A DNA stretch of 64,000 bases from Isoetes taiwanensis (GCA_021234155.1 JAJEKV010000429.1:126001-190000), one strand, 5' to 3'; counted from the first letter of the stretch, positions 20,690 to 31,678 are shown. Numbers and translations: made by a program. The notes: a model not told the origin generated them from the letters alone.

Positions 20690-22080
20690 CACGGAGTTCC
20701 ACGATCTCTTTCCGTGATGAGATCAAGCAGCCCTCCTTATAGGGGAGTCGAAAAGCAGATAGCACTCGAACCGGGAACAAAACCGACAAGCAAGGCCCCA
20801 TATAGAATGACAACGCAGAGTTGTCGGAGCTAAAGAAGAAGATTAGGTGGAGCCGCCGACCTAGGTTTCATTAGACCTAGTGTCTCGCCGCTTGGAGCCC
20901 ATTCTTTTGTCAAGAAGAAGGATGGATCTTTGAGGATGTGCATAGACTATAGACAGTTGAATAAGCACACCATTAAGAACAAGTATGCGCTTCCAAGATC
21001 GACGACTTGATGGATCAGCTTCAAGGAGCAAAGATCTTCTCCAAAATCGATTTAAGGTCGGGTTACCATCGATACACGGATAAAGGAGGAGGATATCCAC
21101 AAGACCGCTTCGTGACGGTATGGGCATTATGAGTTCACAAAGGATGCCTTTCGGCTTATCAAATGCCCCCGCAACGCTCATGAGGCTCATGAACGATATC
21201 TTCGTGGGAGTTCCCGGACACCTTTGTGATTGTTTTCTTTGATGACATTTTGGTGTATAGCAGATCCCTTGAAGAGCACGGCAACACTTGGAGAAGGGTG
21301 CTAGAGAAGTTGAGGAGGCACCAGTTTTACGCCAAGTTGTCGGGCGCCACTTCCGCAACAGAGAAGGTGGAATACCTTGGTCATGTGATCTCAGCAGAAG
21401 GCATCTCGACGGACCCCGCCAAGATTGAAGCAGTGATTCGATGGCGCTGGCGCCAAGAATGTGCACGAGGTCGAAGTTTTCTGGCCTAGCAGTGGTACTA
21501 CAGAAGTTCGTGGAAGAACTTTGCTAAGATAGCAGCCCTGCTTACGCACTGGACGAAGGGCGAGAAGGTGAAAGATTGGGTAGAGCATTGGCACAAGAAA
21601 GCCCAAAAGGGATTTGAATTGTTGAAGGAAGCTTTAACAACAGCCCCGGCCTTTAACCCCTCGCCGGACCGGAGAAAGATAAGCTTGTAGCAACGGATGC
21701 GAGTAAGATAGCTACAAAAAGCAAAGCTTATGCAAGAAGAGCGCGTGGTAGCGATGATTCCGTGAAGATGAACGACGCCAGACGCCGCCACCCAACGCAC
21801 GCATCGAATTGCTTGCAGCTTGTCGTATGCTAAGAATATGGAGGCACTACCTCTTGGGAAGGAAGTTCCAATTGATACCCACCATCGAGAGCCTCCAATA
21901 TGTATTCACGCAACCACACCTCAACTGAGGAGGCCGGAGATGGATGGAGTTCCTCGAGGAATATGACTTTGATATAGTCTACAAGCCGTGGAAACTCAAT
22001 GTGGTAGCAGATGCGCTTTCAAGGCATCCCCCGACAACTAGAGTGCATTGTAACGCAATTTCGACGCCTCCAAATGACTT
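20690..22080 (+). pseudogene. Reverse transcriptase and RNase H of the chromovirus, frameshifted
   Basis: Blocks in order: [20 protein letters not shown] near 20860-20920, [20 protein letters not shown] at 20928-20985, MDQL, FSKIDL and SGYH near 21010-21070, FGLSNAPATLMRLMNDIF near 21150-21205. The catalytic FFDDILVYS follows (FFDD at 21235-21246, the YVDD-box equivalent), then KVEYLGHVISAEGI. RNase H follows with LVATDAS near 21690 and ends at FDIVYKPWKLNVVADALSRH (~21970-22025). The order is that of Ty3/gypsy elements. At least six frameshifts are needed to join these blocks, several at positions where conserved residues would be encoded by CAG-containing codons. Confidence 0.88.
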
Positions 22081-22119
22081 TGGTAAGAGGATTGAAGAGT
22101 CCTTGCCAACGGATGTGGA

Positions 22120-23584
22120 TTTCGTGGAAGTATGGGCAAGCCTCTAAGGAGGCTAGAATGATAAAAGAGCGGGAGGCCTTCAAGCATTATAAGAAGGAAG
22201 GCAACCTGTTATACCATAAGAACAAGTTGTGCGTACCCGAATCATCAGGTGTAAGGAAGTTGATCCTCCATGACACGCACAACAGCCCAATAGCTGGCCA
22301 TGCGGGATTCATGAAAACATATTTCAAAGTGCGCGCAGCAGCCTATTATTGGCGTGAATGAAGAAGCAAATAGCTCGCTACATCAAGGAATGTCACTATG
22401 CCGCCAGACGGAAGGCAGAAAGCAGCCTTCAATTCCGTGGGCATTAGAGCCATTAGCAGTGCCAAACGCTAAGTGGGAGGTAATCAAAGATGGATTTCAT
22501 CACAGGACTCCTAAGAACAAATGAAGAGGCAAGGATGCCTTGATGGTAGTGGTCGACAAGTTGTCAAAGATGGCACATTTTGTGCCTTGCAGACCACGAT
22601 ACATGCCTATGGATACAAAGAAAGCTCTTCACCAAAGAGATCTTCAGGCTTCATGGCATGCCAAGGGAGATTATCTCCATGAGATCCGGTTCATGAGTGC
22701 CTTTTGGCAAGACCTCTTTGCGACAATTCAGACCAAGCTATCCATGAGCACGGGCGATCATCCTCGACGGATGGCCGCACGGAGCGGACCAACAGGATCT
22801 TAGAAGACATGCTACTAAACTATGTCCCGAATAAGCAAAGTATGTGGGAAGAATTTATTCACTTGGTGGAGTTTTGCATACAATAGCACCAAGCGTGAAT
22901 CGCCCCAAATGTCGCCATTTATGATCAATTATGGCTATCGATGTTTAACTCCGCATTAATTTGGCACAACCCCCGTCAAAAGTAGAAGTTTCGCAGCCAG
23001 ATGTTGGCCGATATGCAAAGCAGCTCGTGGAAGAGGTTCGAGGGTATCCGCTAGCAGCAAGAAGTCGATTAAAAGAGCATCGCCGATAAGCATCGAAACG
23101 TAAGAGAGTTCAAAGTTGGAGATGATGTTTGGCTCAAGATCAAGGTAAAGCAGCGGCTCAGATTGGGAATTGCAAGAAGCTTGCTCCAAGGTGGGCTGGA
23201 CCCTTCGTAATAATCAAGAGAGTAGGTAATCAATCCTACAAGTTGGATTTGCCAAAGACACCTAAAGATTCATAAGGTCTTCCACGGAGTTTGTTGAAGA
23301 AGCATACTCCAAATCCGCATTTAAGTCTTGGACACTCCAACGTTGTTGGAAATGACGGAGGAACATTTGGAAATAGTTCCGCACTGATTCTTGATAAAGC
23401 TTTCAAGAAAACGAGGAGATCAGAATTCCTCCAAGATTTGGTCAAGTGGAAACACTTGCCGCTGGAAGACGCCACGTGGGTACTTAAGAAAGATTTAGTA
23501 AAGCAAAGCACCCACAATTTATGGAGCAATGGGACGGCAAGGTCATCTCCTCAAGAAATCGCCTCGTGCATGTCGACGGCGTAG
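22120..23584 (+). pseudogene. Integrase with C-terminal chromodomain
   Basis: The zinc-binding N-domain appears as LILHDTHNSPIAGHAGFMKT (22260-22320) with a degraded KECH-x-C near 22390. The catalytic core shows MVVVDKLSKMAHFVPC at 22540-22590 and DGRTERTNRILEDMLLNYV near 22770-22830; the segment around the second Asp is scrambled. The C-terminal region contains FKVGDDVWLKIK near 23110. A chromodomain follows at ~23385-23505: KTRRSEFLQDLVKWKHLPLE then DATW. The chromodomain usually steers integration by binding histone marks. This element nevertheless landed in a LINE inside a gene exon. Confidence 0.85.
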
Positions 23585-24436
23585 GTTAATTCTTGTATAG
23601 ATTAATCCACGATGCAACCTATGCTTGGTATGGGTCGACATGCGTTGTTATCGATGATGAGACCACTACGGTGATCTCTAGGCGTGGTGTAATGTCAATG
23701 TAGGCATGACCGCTTTTCCGCTTGGGCGAAAGTGGAAGGTAGATTAGAAAGTCTACTGGTCCCACGGAAGGAGACGGCCTCGAGAGAAAAGAGGTCATTA
23801 AGGAATGCATTGATAGGGAAAGCACCTTTAGCCCCATATATGCTTTGATAGGAGGAATCCATCCTTCACGCCCCACGCCGAGAAGGATATCCTCCACCTG
23901 GCAACTAGAGGTGTAGGCATGAGTGGCATATAGGCATATAGGCGCTTCGTCTCCACGGCCATTATGGAAGATTCATCCTCTTCCTAATAGGAGATTAGCC
24001 ATGCACTCATGTAGATAGGTGGGTGGTCACCATATAACCAAAAATTTTAATTAATAATTAAACGGTACTAACGTAGTGTCGACCGCGCAGCCAAGAGAGC
24101 CTCCTCCGGAGGGCAAGGAGGTCGAAGCATTTAAGACTTGCAACACAAGTTTTGTTGGAATGTGTTGCAAGGAATGAAGAGTACCCGGACAAGAATTATA
24201 GATATGAAATGTTGAAATTTTGTCTAACTTAACATAGTGAATAACTTGTTAATGGTGTTATGAATTGATAAGTATTCCATAATATAATAACGTAATAATG
24301 TTCTAAAAGTAATTACCTTAGAGTAATCGTGATAAATGTATAAAGGTTATATTGTAGGTATCACGCTGATTGCGGGGTGCGTGTTAGGAAGATCCCAAGG
24401 TGGGGAGACCCACGATGTCGGGACAAAGATCATTTC
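23585..24436 (+). other. Element 3' untranslated region
   Basis: Between the chromodomain and the polypurine tract I see no conserved coding. A near-duplicate phrase (aaggtggggaga) occurs at 24397 and 24437, so the polypurine tract may have a second copy. Confidence 0.5.
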
Positions 24437-24449
24437 AAGGTGGGGAGAA
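24437..24449 (+). other. Polypurine tract
   Basis: aaggtggggagaa lies directly against the TGTGACGT start of the 3' LTR. It is purine-rich (12 of 13) and in the position that primes plus-strand synthesis. This fixes the left edge of the 3' LTR. Confidence 0.85.
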
Positions 24450-26013
24450 TGTGACGTTCCAAAGACAAGATATCGCCCGGGACGTACATTGTAACCGCCA
24501 CGCCACGCAAGCATTACGCGCCACCCGATTGACGGTAACGCCAACGGATAGCTGTGTAAGTAGCCCTAGGGGCAACTTACTAGGAGTGTTCATATATTAT
24601 TAATGTGCACATGTGCACATTAATGAGGGCACACCTTTCCATGTTGGCATATTTTGCCACCTAGCCACTAAAGGCAAGTGGGGCCTTCCAATTATCCCAC
24701 ATGCCAAATTGGGTAATTGGAAACCCTAGCCTAAACCCCCATGTCTATTTAGGGTAGGAAAACCCTAGCTTGCTAGTTTTCGCCCTTAGGGTTTTAGAGC
24801 TTCTTTTGGCTGCCCTGTGAGCCAAAACCGCCCCCGACGCCTGCCAGTTTAATTATGCCATCGGGTTTCCCAATCGATCAGCTCGGCCAGGATGGTTGAA
24901 CTCGAGGTCGGGAGGAGCCACTCAAGGATCAGGTATTTGGTCAATTTAATAGCTTAAACCGTCTTCTAATCATAGAATCGGTAGGTTTAGACTATTAAAT
25001 TGCCCATAGCAGCTATCTAGATCTTAGATCTGGGACACTAACTAAAGAACCTAACTCTATGATTAGATCTAGTTCTTTAGTTCTTCCGTGGATGTATTGG
25101 GTTGATGTATCTCTGCGGAACTCCTTGTATTGGGAAGGGGGTAGAGGCCCCAAAGCTTGTAGTTGATGCTCCTAGAGTAGCCTCTCTAGCACACCGTAGA
25201 TTCGCCTGCGGTACAAGAGCCACACCCTGGTTGTGGGTGGAGGGGCCGACCGCTAAGAAGGAGGTTCATGTTCGACTCTCTAACCATCCCCCGGTGTGTA
25301 AAGCCTCCACCGGGATCATTGTGACTAGGTCTAATGGCTTACCACCGAAAAGCTTGGTAAGGCATGGGCCGACACCGCGTGAAGTGGTGTACACTTTCCA
25401 GATGGGTTCAGTCGAATACGGGCTGGTGGCCCTCTAGTCACCTTGAGTCAAAGCATGTAGATCTCGGAGGGAGTGATCCTACCGCCCCATCGAATCGGGA
25501 GGATGAGACCCGTGAATAGCCCCTTTGGCTATGCATCCCGTGGGACTCTGCCAGTCCCAACACTTTTCAGCCTTTACGCAAAGTGTGCAATGTGAGGGGC
25601 GGATGGAGTGGACAACCCTATGCCATGTTCTTATGCCGCCCAATTCCATTGCCATGAATTACATGCGAAGCGAACTCCGGAGACCCAAGCCGCCGGTTAT
25701 CCTTTGAGTCTGAGCCTTGGGTAGGATCCCCTATGTGATGTGCTGATCTTTGTCTATGCAGATATGAGGAGGACCATCCTTCGAGATGGTCACAGGATGT
25801 TGATGTATGTGCTACTGACATGTATGTTTACGCTTCCGCAGCTAGGTAGGCCCTGAGGGAGACGGGGTAGAATGACACCTTCACTCTTCCCACTGAGACT
25901 CGTTACGGGTGCAGTGATATGTGGAGGGCCCTGTATCAGCATGGAGCTGGTGTGGGGGAAGAACTCCTGTTTGTATACGGTGAGTGCACCGTATACGAGT
26001 AGGGGACGTCACA
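24450..26013 (+). repeat. 3' LTR, 1564 bp
   Basis: Begins TGTGACGT after the polypurine tract and ends ACGTCACA, a perfect terminal inverted repeat, followed by GACAG. It carries the 26-bp palindrome (24599-24624), the hairpin (24942-25002) and a second perfect hairpin near the end (gtatacggtg/caccgtatac, 25973-25996). Compared with the 5' LTR, long blocks are identical and differences cluster as 1-4 base indels. Confidence 0.92.
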
Positions 26014-26018
26014 GACAG

Positions 26019-26519
26019 AGGGTGCAAAAGGCTCTGGAAATAAAAGGTATGTGGCATTTATTGACTTGGCAAAAGCATTTGACAGGGTTGGTAGAAAAGA
26101 GCTTTCTATGAGGCTAAATGATCTAAATGTTCCAGAGGATCTGAAAAATGCTGTAGCTTGTCTATATAAGCAGGTCCTAGTAGAGCTATCCTTCCCTTTT
26201 ACTGGACCAGAAAAGATTGAAAACACAATTGGTGTAAAACAGGGCTGCCCGTGTTCCCCTACCCTTTTTGGGTTATTTATTGATGAGCTTGAGAGCTGGT
26301 TGGCTAGACTTGGTGGAGTTGGAGCTAGACTTGGAAAGTATGTGATTCAGCTCTTGCTATTTGCAGATGACATAGTGTTAATCTCTAAGTCGCCAGCGGT
26401 CCAAACATCATTTGGTATGTTGGATGCTTTTTGTCTTTGAAAAACGAATGTGCATCAATGCAGATAAATCTAAAGTTATGGTGTTTGGTGGTTATGATCC
26501 TACAATTTTCTTTATTGGA
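26019..26519 (+). pseudogene. LINE-B ORF2, RT palm (middle part)
   Basis: The frame reads KRYVAFIDLAKAFDRVGRKE, ENTIGVKQGCPCSPTLFGLF and LLFADDIVLIS (catalytic FADD near 26360). It ends near YDPTIFFIG. It is collinear with the part before 12928 and continues after LINE-C at 28381 with VNAYKYLGVEITQN. One frameshift after 26438 is seen. This segment is the clearest proof that the LTR element is nested. Confidence 0.9.
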
Positions 26520-28375
26520 ATAGAATAGAATAGAATAGTTTTTTTATCGTCCACTGAGACCAATCGGCCTATGGGACCCAAAAGGGCTAAACAAACTTAT
26601 TCTTGTCGGGTTAAAAACCCTCTTGAAGGGTTTTCGAGGGAAAACCGTGGCGATAATAAGAATCTTTGTCAAACCGCATACAAGTATACATCATCATGAA
26701 ATAAATGTGTATGTACATGTCAAGTGCGTCTGAGGACATAGCTGATCTCGCATGTCCATGACCTCCGAAGGTATGATCCTAGCATCCGCACGGATGCCGT
26801 GCTCAATGTCACATGTAGTGGTTGGCCGGGCCCCACCAACTCAGATAAGCGTCCGGATTTGATCATATGCCGGGCAACTTTGAAGGGTATGAGATTCATC
26901 CTCAATGACTCCCATTTGGCAAAGATTGACAGCTTGTCCCGACGTGGCTCACCAATCCATCCGCCTGTCTCAATTCAAGATGATGTGCCCCTGCGCGAAT
27001 GGAGGCAATGAGTCCGCGTCTTTTCATGGGCAAGTGGGTGCGCAGTAGCATTGTGGGCCTCGTTCCAATGTGGGATTTATGTGGCGCTGGTAGTGTCTTT
27101 GTCTTGACTGTTCAAGGGCGCTGGCATCCCAAAGCTTGCTGATGAAGCAAGCGTCAAGATATTGCCTCAAGCTATGGCGATCGCCTCTGTTTGCACATGT
27201 ATGCACCTCGCGTTCTCGCACATTCCATCTAGCCATCCATTGAGCTCTCTTTTTCCTCCAAAGAGGCCTTGAGGCGTTGTGGCCCCATTGCCATGATATA
27301 AGCTAGTTTTGGGAGACGAGCATCGCCCATGTTGACCACCTTCGAAAATAGACAATGTGGCGATCAAGGGCAGCCCCAAGAGGCAAGAATCACATTTCTG
27401 CGGTAGAATTTGATATGGGATTTGTGGACTTCACCCCTAGTGCTCGTACCAAGAAGGCTTTCTCCGCACTGCTCCAAGTCATTCCAAGTAGCGAGGGATA
27501 CTACTGGGCCCCATACTTCAATCCCGTATAAAAGGACAGCTCCACTAAGACTTTGAACAGGTGTGATGATGGGTCCAATCATACAACTCCGCTCTATGAC
27601 TATTGTTTTGCATTGCATATAGTGCTTTCCAGCCCGGTAACTTCAGAGTCGTATGGATGTGTCCTAGTGCATAGTAGACGGAAACTCCACTCCCAAATAT
27701 TTGTATGTGGATGCTACTTCCACATTCCGCAGCCGATGAATCGGAAGGAGGGGATCCCTACCGTCGCGGAAGATGATATGAAACCACCTTAGTCTTGGCC
27801 AAGTTGACGCCAAGATATCGGGCCGCTTGACAAAATGTGTCCAGGCATCGAGATGTCATTGCATGTCTGCTGGTGTGTAAGCTAGGAGGTCCACATCATC
27901 GCGATATATTAACCGCTTGATGATCCGGTAGAGAAGGTGAGCCCCGTTCCCCCATTATCGCCAAGCCGACTCTCCAATTGATCAATGTAAAGCCCAAACA
28001 ATGTTGGGGGAGAGGGCATCCCCGGCTAACCCCGATACTACTATCAAATGGTTGGCTTGTCGGCCGCAACCGACCCGAAAGCATCTTTCATAAAGCCTCG
28101 CATTAATCGTGATTTCGTGCAAATCCCACGGAACCCCCAAATTGCCGCAATCTTGCCCATAGTTTTTCCCGAGGCTGATTGTCAAATGCCTTTGCAAAAT
28201 CCACGGCAACAATATAGATCCCGACGGGCGTCCCGCTGTCTTCAACGAGAGCTCGCAATGTGAAGATGTGGTCAATGGTTGAGTGTCTGGTCCGAATCCC
28301 GCCTGGTGAGGGCCCGTATCTCGCCTGCCCGCCCGGCCGGAATAATCGCTGCTTTCGAGAATCCGAGGGATCCCT
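26520..28375 (-). mobile_element. LINE-C, 5'-truncated, inserted in LINE-B
   Basis: A minus-strand LINE fragment with TTGGA on both sides (26515-26519 and 28376-28380). Its 3' end lies at low coordinates and ends in (ATTCT)n, seen on the + strand as atagaatagaatag at 26520-26538. The 5' end is cut off near the RT fingers at 28375, typical of incomplete reverse transcription. The 3' untranslated part is about 800 bp. It is a different subfamily from LINE-A/B but belongs to the same broad microsatellite-tailed group. Confidence 0.82.
27364..28375 (-). pseudogene. LINE-C reverse transcriptase fragment
   Basis: Minus-strand frames give GGIRTRHSTIDHIFTLRALV near 28320-28260, then VGIYIVAVDFAKAFDNQPRE near 28225. 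A degraded IGVSRGCPLPQHCLGFTLIN (for GCPLSPTLFGLYID) lies near 28030. The thumb segment LSGAVLLYGIEVWGP is near 27530. Frameshifts occur between most blocks and the catalytic FADD is not clear. The fragment has no endonuclease region because of 5' truncation. Confidence 0.82.
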
Positions 28376-28380
28376 TTGGA

Positions 28381-29400
28381 GAAAGTAAATGCATATAAAT
28401 ATCTTGGTGTTGAAATAACGCAGAACTATAGATGGAATATGGCAGCCCAAAAGGGGGCCTCGGGGGCATGCGAAAGCATTATCTGAAGATGTTGCACGAT
28501 TGTAAAATTAATAATTTTGATCATTGGAACCTGAGGCGACTGCTATTTGGCGTTCAAGTGAAGCCAGTAATCCTTTATGGTAGTCCAATCTGGGGGCCCG
28601 GATTATCAAGGAAAAGTTGGAATGACATTGAAAAAGTGCAGAAGAGATTCCTACTTGGAGAATTTGGGGCAAAACCACAAACACCATATGAAATGCTATT
28701 AGCAGAGGCGGGCATGCTTCCATTAGAGGTAGAGGCTCTTTGCGGGACCATAACCTATGTTAGCGTGTCTTCGGATATGGATCATGATCGTTTTCCTAGA
28801 TTGGCTCTAGAACAATCTATAACTAAAGGTTGGTATTTCGAAGTTAAAAAATGGGCAGAAAGATGGTTGGGTGCAGTTTGGCCCACCTCGTGTAAGTTCA
28901 AAGAAATTCATGAACAGATTTCTGAAATAGTTATAAAGAGGATGTGGCTATTGGATTCAGAAAAGAGATGTTAAAAAGCGCTTTTTTACCTCATGGAGAT
29001 AAATGACCTACGAGAATATCTGAGAACAAAGGTATCTCCTATCCAATATAGATAGGAAAAATGGGATGCTTATCTCTATTTCGCATTGTCGTCCCATGTA
29101 CTTCATATAGAGACTGGGAGGTGGAATGGTACTCCTCGTGAGTCGAGGTTTTGTCCCTGGATGTCTAGAGCTTGAAATTGAAACAGAGGAACATGCATTC
29201 TTGAGATGTGACTCTTATGCGCATATTCGACTCAATCATGGCATCCAGGTGAACACATTAAAAGATCTCTTTGATATACCGGCACACCTTTTAAGCTCGT
29301 ATTTGAAGGCTATCTAGAAAGAAAGAAAAGATATAATGAATTTGTTTGAATTCATGAAAGATTTTGAATCAGAATATGCTCTAGATTGAGCGTCTTGAAT
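28381..29400 (+). pseudogene. LINE-B ORF2, C-terminal part
   Basis: KVNAYKYLGVEITQN at 28384-28430 is the RT thumb. After frame changes, QVKPVILYGSPIWGPGLSRK and EKVQKRFLLGEFGAKPQTPY follow (28550-28690). The C-terminus at 29126-29390 has CLELEIETEEHAFLRC and LKDLFDIPAHLLSSYL, closely matching LINE-A. A probable CCHC zinc motif lies here, with its first Cys-Pro replaced by VP. Stops at 28972 and nearby break the frame. Confidence 0.87.
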
Positions 29401-29472
29401 AATGAACCATGTATCTTTTTGCCATAGAGGCCTGGGGGCCTAAATGGCTTGATTAATACATTATTATTATAC

Positions 29473-29854
29473 GTACTGTTTCGGCCTTTTGTGCTGAGAA
29501 AAAAGTGTTGGACCTATTTAATCAAGAATTGAAGAGCTTAAGGAATAACTGCTTCATTCGTGGCCAGATTACAGGGCTTGCTTATGGGGCTGCGCAATGC
29601 TCATTATATTGTTCTTATGGGTTGGCCCTCTTATGGGTTGGCCCTCTGGTATGCAGCAAAGTTAATAAGAAATGGAGTCTTATGTTCACGTCATTTGGAG
29701 TTGCAGAGACATTAGCATTGGCCTCTGATCTTATGAAGAGTTCTGAAGCTGTTGGCTCAGTTTTTTATATTCTTGACAGGAAGAGAGAAATAGATCCAGA
29801 AGACCCGAAGGCAGAAGATGTCAGCAAAATCAAGGGACCCAAAAGCAAGCCTTG
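29473..29854 (+). pseudogene. ABCB transporter exon, TMD2 and linker to NBD2
   Basis: The frame continues that of 10261-10348: EAVSNI then RTVSAFCAEKKVLDLFNQEL, with no base gained or lost beyond the TATAC duplication. It includes RGQITGLAYGAAQCSLYCSY (TMD2), FGVAETLALASDLMKSSEAV and the linker YILDRKREIDPEDPKAEDVS-KIKG. About 10-15 residues expected between the TMD2 helices (the FMVLI region) are replaced by a short unrelated stretch. After KIKG the match ends and a stop follows. NBD2 is not found downstream, so the gene is truncated here as well as interrupted. Confidence 0.87.
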
Positions 29855-30857
29855 ATTTTGAAAAGAAATGTTCCATGCACAACATGCGAAAATAGACCAA
29901 TCAATTAGTAGATATCACGATATGGAATCAAGTGGAAAAGATCATGCGCCAACCCTCAAATTTTATTGCTTTAATATACTAAGGTAGAATATTATGGTCT
30001 TTTATCGTATCATTAAACTTGCCACATGAAGCACAGTTAAATACCAATACTAAAATTATGTATGCTTACAACCTTCTATAATCATATTGATATCTTGAAA
30101 ACAAAAGCACAGTAGTTTTTCACATTCAAAATTAGATATATTTACAACATTCTTTAATTGTATTGGTACCATGGAAGAAAAAACATACTAGTATATCTAA
30201 ACCAAACATAGTTTTATTGATAATTAAGCACAATAAAATATCATAATAACTAGGCACTTGATTAATCACTGTACAATATCATACCAATTACGCACATAAA
30301 ATTACAATGTCAATAAACAAAGGATAATAGATGTGATCAAATACTATTCCGATAAACTTGATACATTAAGTAGTAGCACACATCATACATTTAAGTTGTC
30401 ATAAAAAACTAACTATCTTTAAATACCATGTGAAGAAACAATATTTGTTTGTCACATTGTGAAATTGCATCATTGAACTGTATTGTATAACTAGATATGG
30501 TTTGTAAACTTTTTGGCCCACATACCGGTATTGATTTTAAGAGTTGGTTTTTATTAAGTAACCATTAGAAAAAAATCATACTGATTCAATTTTGGGGGCC
30601 TTGTGATGGATTTGTTGGTCAATGTTGTTCGAGGGGCATTGCTTTAGATTTGTACAATTCCGATACCTAAATGAGTTCACTTAGCTGCCTTTATAATGTG
30701 GATCTAATTATGTAATTGTTTAACTGTTTTTAACTGTGACTTACAGCCTAACTGTGCTCTAACGTGGTATTAGCCAACCCAAGTACATGTTCTTGGGGTT
30801 GAAACTTTGTGCAATACCTGGTTAAGCTTCGACCCAATATCCAAACGTTTAAAGTAA
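29855..30857. other. AT-rich intergenic DNA, no gene seen
   Basis: Low GC, no long frames, no transposon ends recognised. NBD2 motifs of the transporter (GSSGSGKS-type Walker A, LSGGQ) are absent from the + strand here. Confidence 0.5.
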
Positions 30858-31313
30858 TCATCCGTTGTACACCATAATCGAAAGCTTAAGTTGTTTCACA
30901 CTAAGACATTGGGCATCATCCATTGACAAACGCTGTTGAGACTGTATGGCTATTACATTATGAGTTGCAATGTCATTGGCAATTGACAGCAGGGTTGTGG
31001 CAGGACTGGTAGGAGGTATCTTTATCTTAAAATTTTTAGTATTTGATTCTTCGTTAGCAGTATCAGGGATATGATATTTTCTGAAGTGCAAGGTGCTGAG
31101 CTCTCCATGTTCCACAACATCTACAGTTGTCTCTACCACATTGTTTTTTCTGAGTTCCAGGACGGTTTTGCCTTTTCCTATTTCCATGTTGATATCTACT
31201 CCAGAATCCCAAAAATTTCCATTATCCATGCATTTATTTGATGAATCAAGCTGCAACTTTGCATGGTACAGTGCTTCAAGTTGTCTATCTAACTCATTTG
31301 CTCTATTTAGCAA
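30858..31313 (-). CDS. Unknown ORF, 151 aa
   Basis: A clean minus-strand frame (MLNRANELDRQLEALYHAKL at the start) whose first ~25 residues look helical/coiled-coil. The remainder is mixed and ends in QQRLSMDDAQCLSVKQLKLS. I recognise no family or catalytic motif. No TATA box or splice context was found. It may be an exon or transposon-derived coding fragment. Confidence 0.3.
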   Translation of the reverse strand: MLNRANELDRQLEALYHAKLQLDSSNKCMDNGNFWDSGVDINMEIGKGKTVLELRKNNVVETTVDVVEHGELSTLHFRKYHIPDTANEESNTKNFKIKIPPTSPATTLLSIANDIATHNVIAIQSQQRLSMDDAQCLSVKQLKLSIMVYNG

Positions 31314-31379
31314 CTCGGCCTCCTTTTTCTTATAGAAATCCTGAATGTAACTTCTGAAATTTCTACAACTTTAGCTATA

Positions 31380-31678
31380 GCTGAAACCTAGAATCATAAG
31401 CCATATACTCTGTATACGGCACCATATCTGGGGCTGGCCATGTGCGTCTAAGTTTGTTGGAAGTGTTTCCTTTTAGTACGAAAATGTACCTTCTTCGATT
31501 CGAACCGCAAGCGTAGTTTTGGTCTACACGGGCTGTTGCGTGGCGGTTGGGCGAGGGTGCCCTAGTGGGATCTGAGGTCTTTCGGGCGCGGTGTGCGGGC
31601 ACTTGCCCATTTCATGCGGATATTCAAATTCCAAAATTAGGCGGGGTGCCCTAGTGTAATTTAAGCCCTTAGAAATAA

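Larger units (their letters stand above)
12929..26013 (+). mobile_element. Ty3/gypsy chromodomain retrotransposon with extra 5' ORFs
   Basis: A 13.1-kb LTR element nested in LINE-B ORF2. Order: 5' LTR, tRNA-Met-type primer site, about 4.2 kb with two promoter-like ORF modules, gag with CCHC knuckle, protease, RT, RNase H, integrase, chromodomain, polypurine tract, 3' LTR. RT before integrase and a C-terminal chromodomain define a chromovirus. The LTRs are clearly homologous (1454 and 1564 bp), with differences concentrated in small indels. The 5' LTR lacks the first ~112 bp found in the 3' LTR. Gag-pol contains many frameshifts, so the copy is not autonomous as sequenced. The long stretch upstream of gag is not typical of chromoviruses. 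Confidence 0.92.
10349..29467 (+). mobile_element. LINE-B, split by two later insertions
   Basis: A plus-strand non-LTR element of the LINE-A family. Its own sequence is 10349-12928, 26019-26519 and 28381-29467, about 4.2 kb in total. The gaps hold an LTR retrotransposon and LINE-C. The target duplication TATAC (10344-10348 and 29468-29472) lies in an ABCB exon. On the element side the 3' end is gcctgggggcctaaatggct, then ttgattaatac and a short att repeat. ORF1 is intact; ORF2 is reconstructible across the insertions but carries frameshifts. Better-preserved ORFs than LINE-A suggest a somewhat younger or less error-affected copy. Confidence 0.92.

Noticed and set aside
30858-31313. LINE ORF1 identity for the 151-codon minus ORF
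   Set aside because: There is a short coiled coil but no RRM or CCHC motif and no adjacent ORF2 on that strand.
31440-31560. tRNA gene or tRNA-derived SINE suggested by ggttcgaatcg on the minus strand
   Set aside because: A B-box-like string is present, but no A box at the right distance, no cloverleaf, and the tail lies on the wrong side for a minus-strand SINE.
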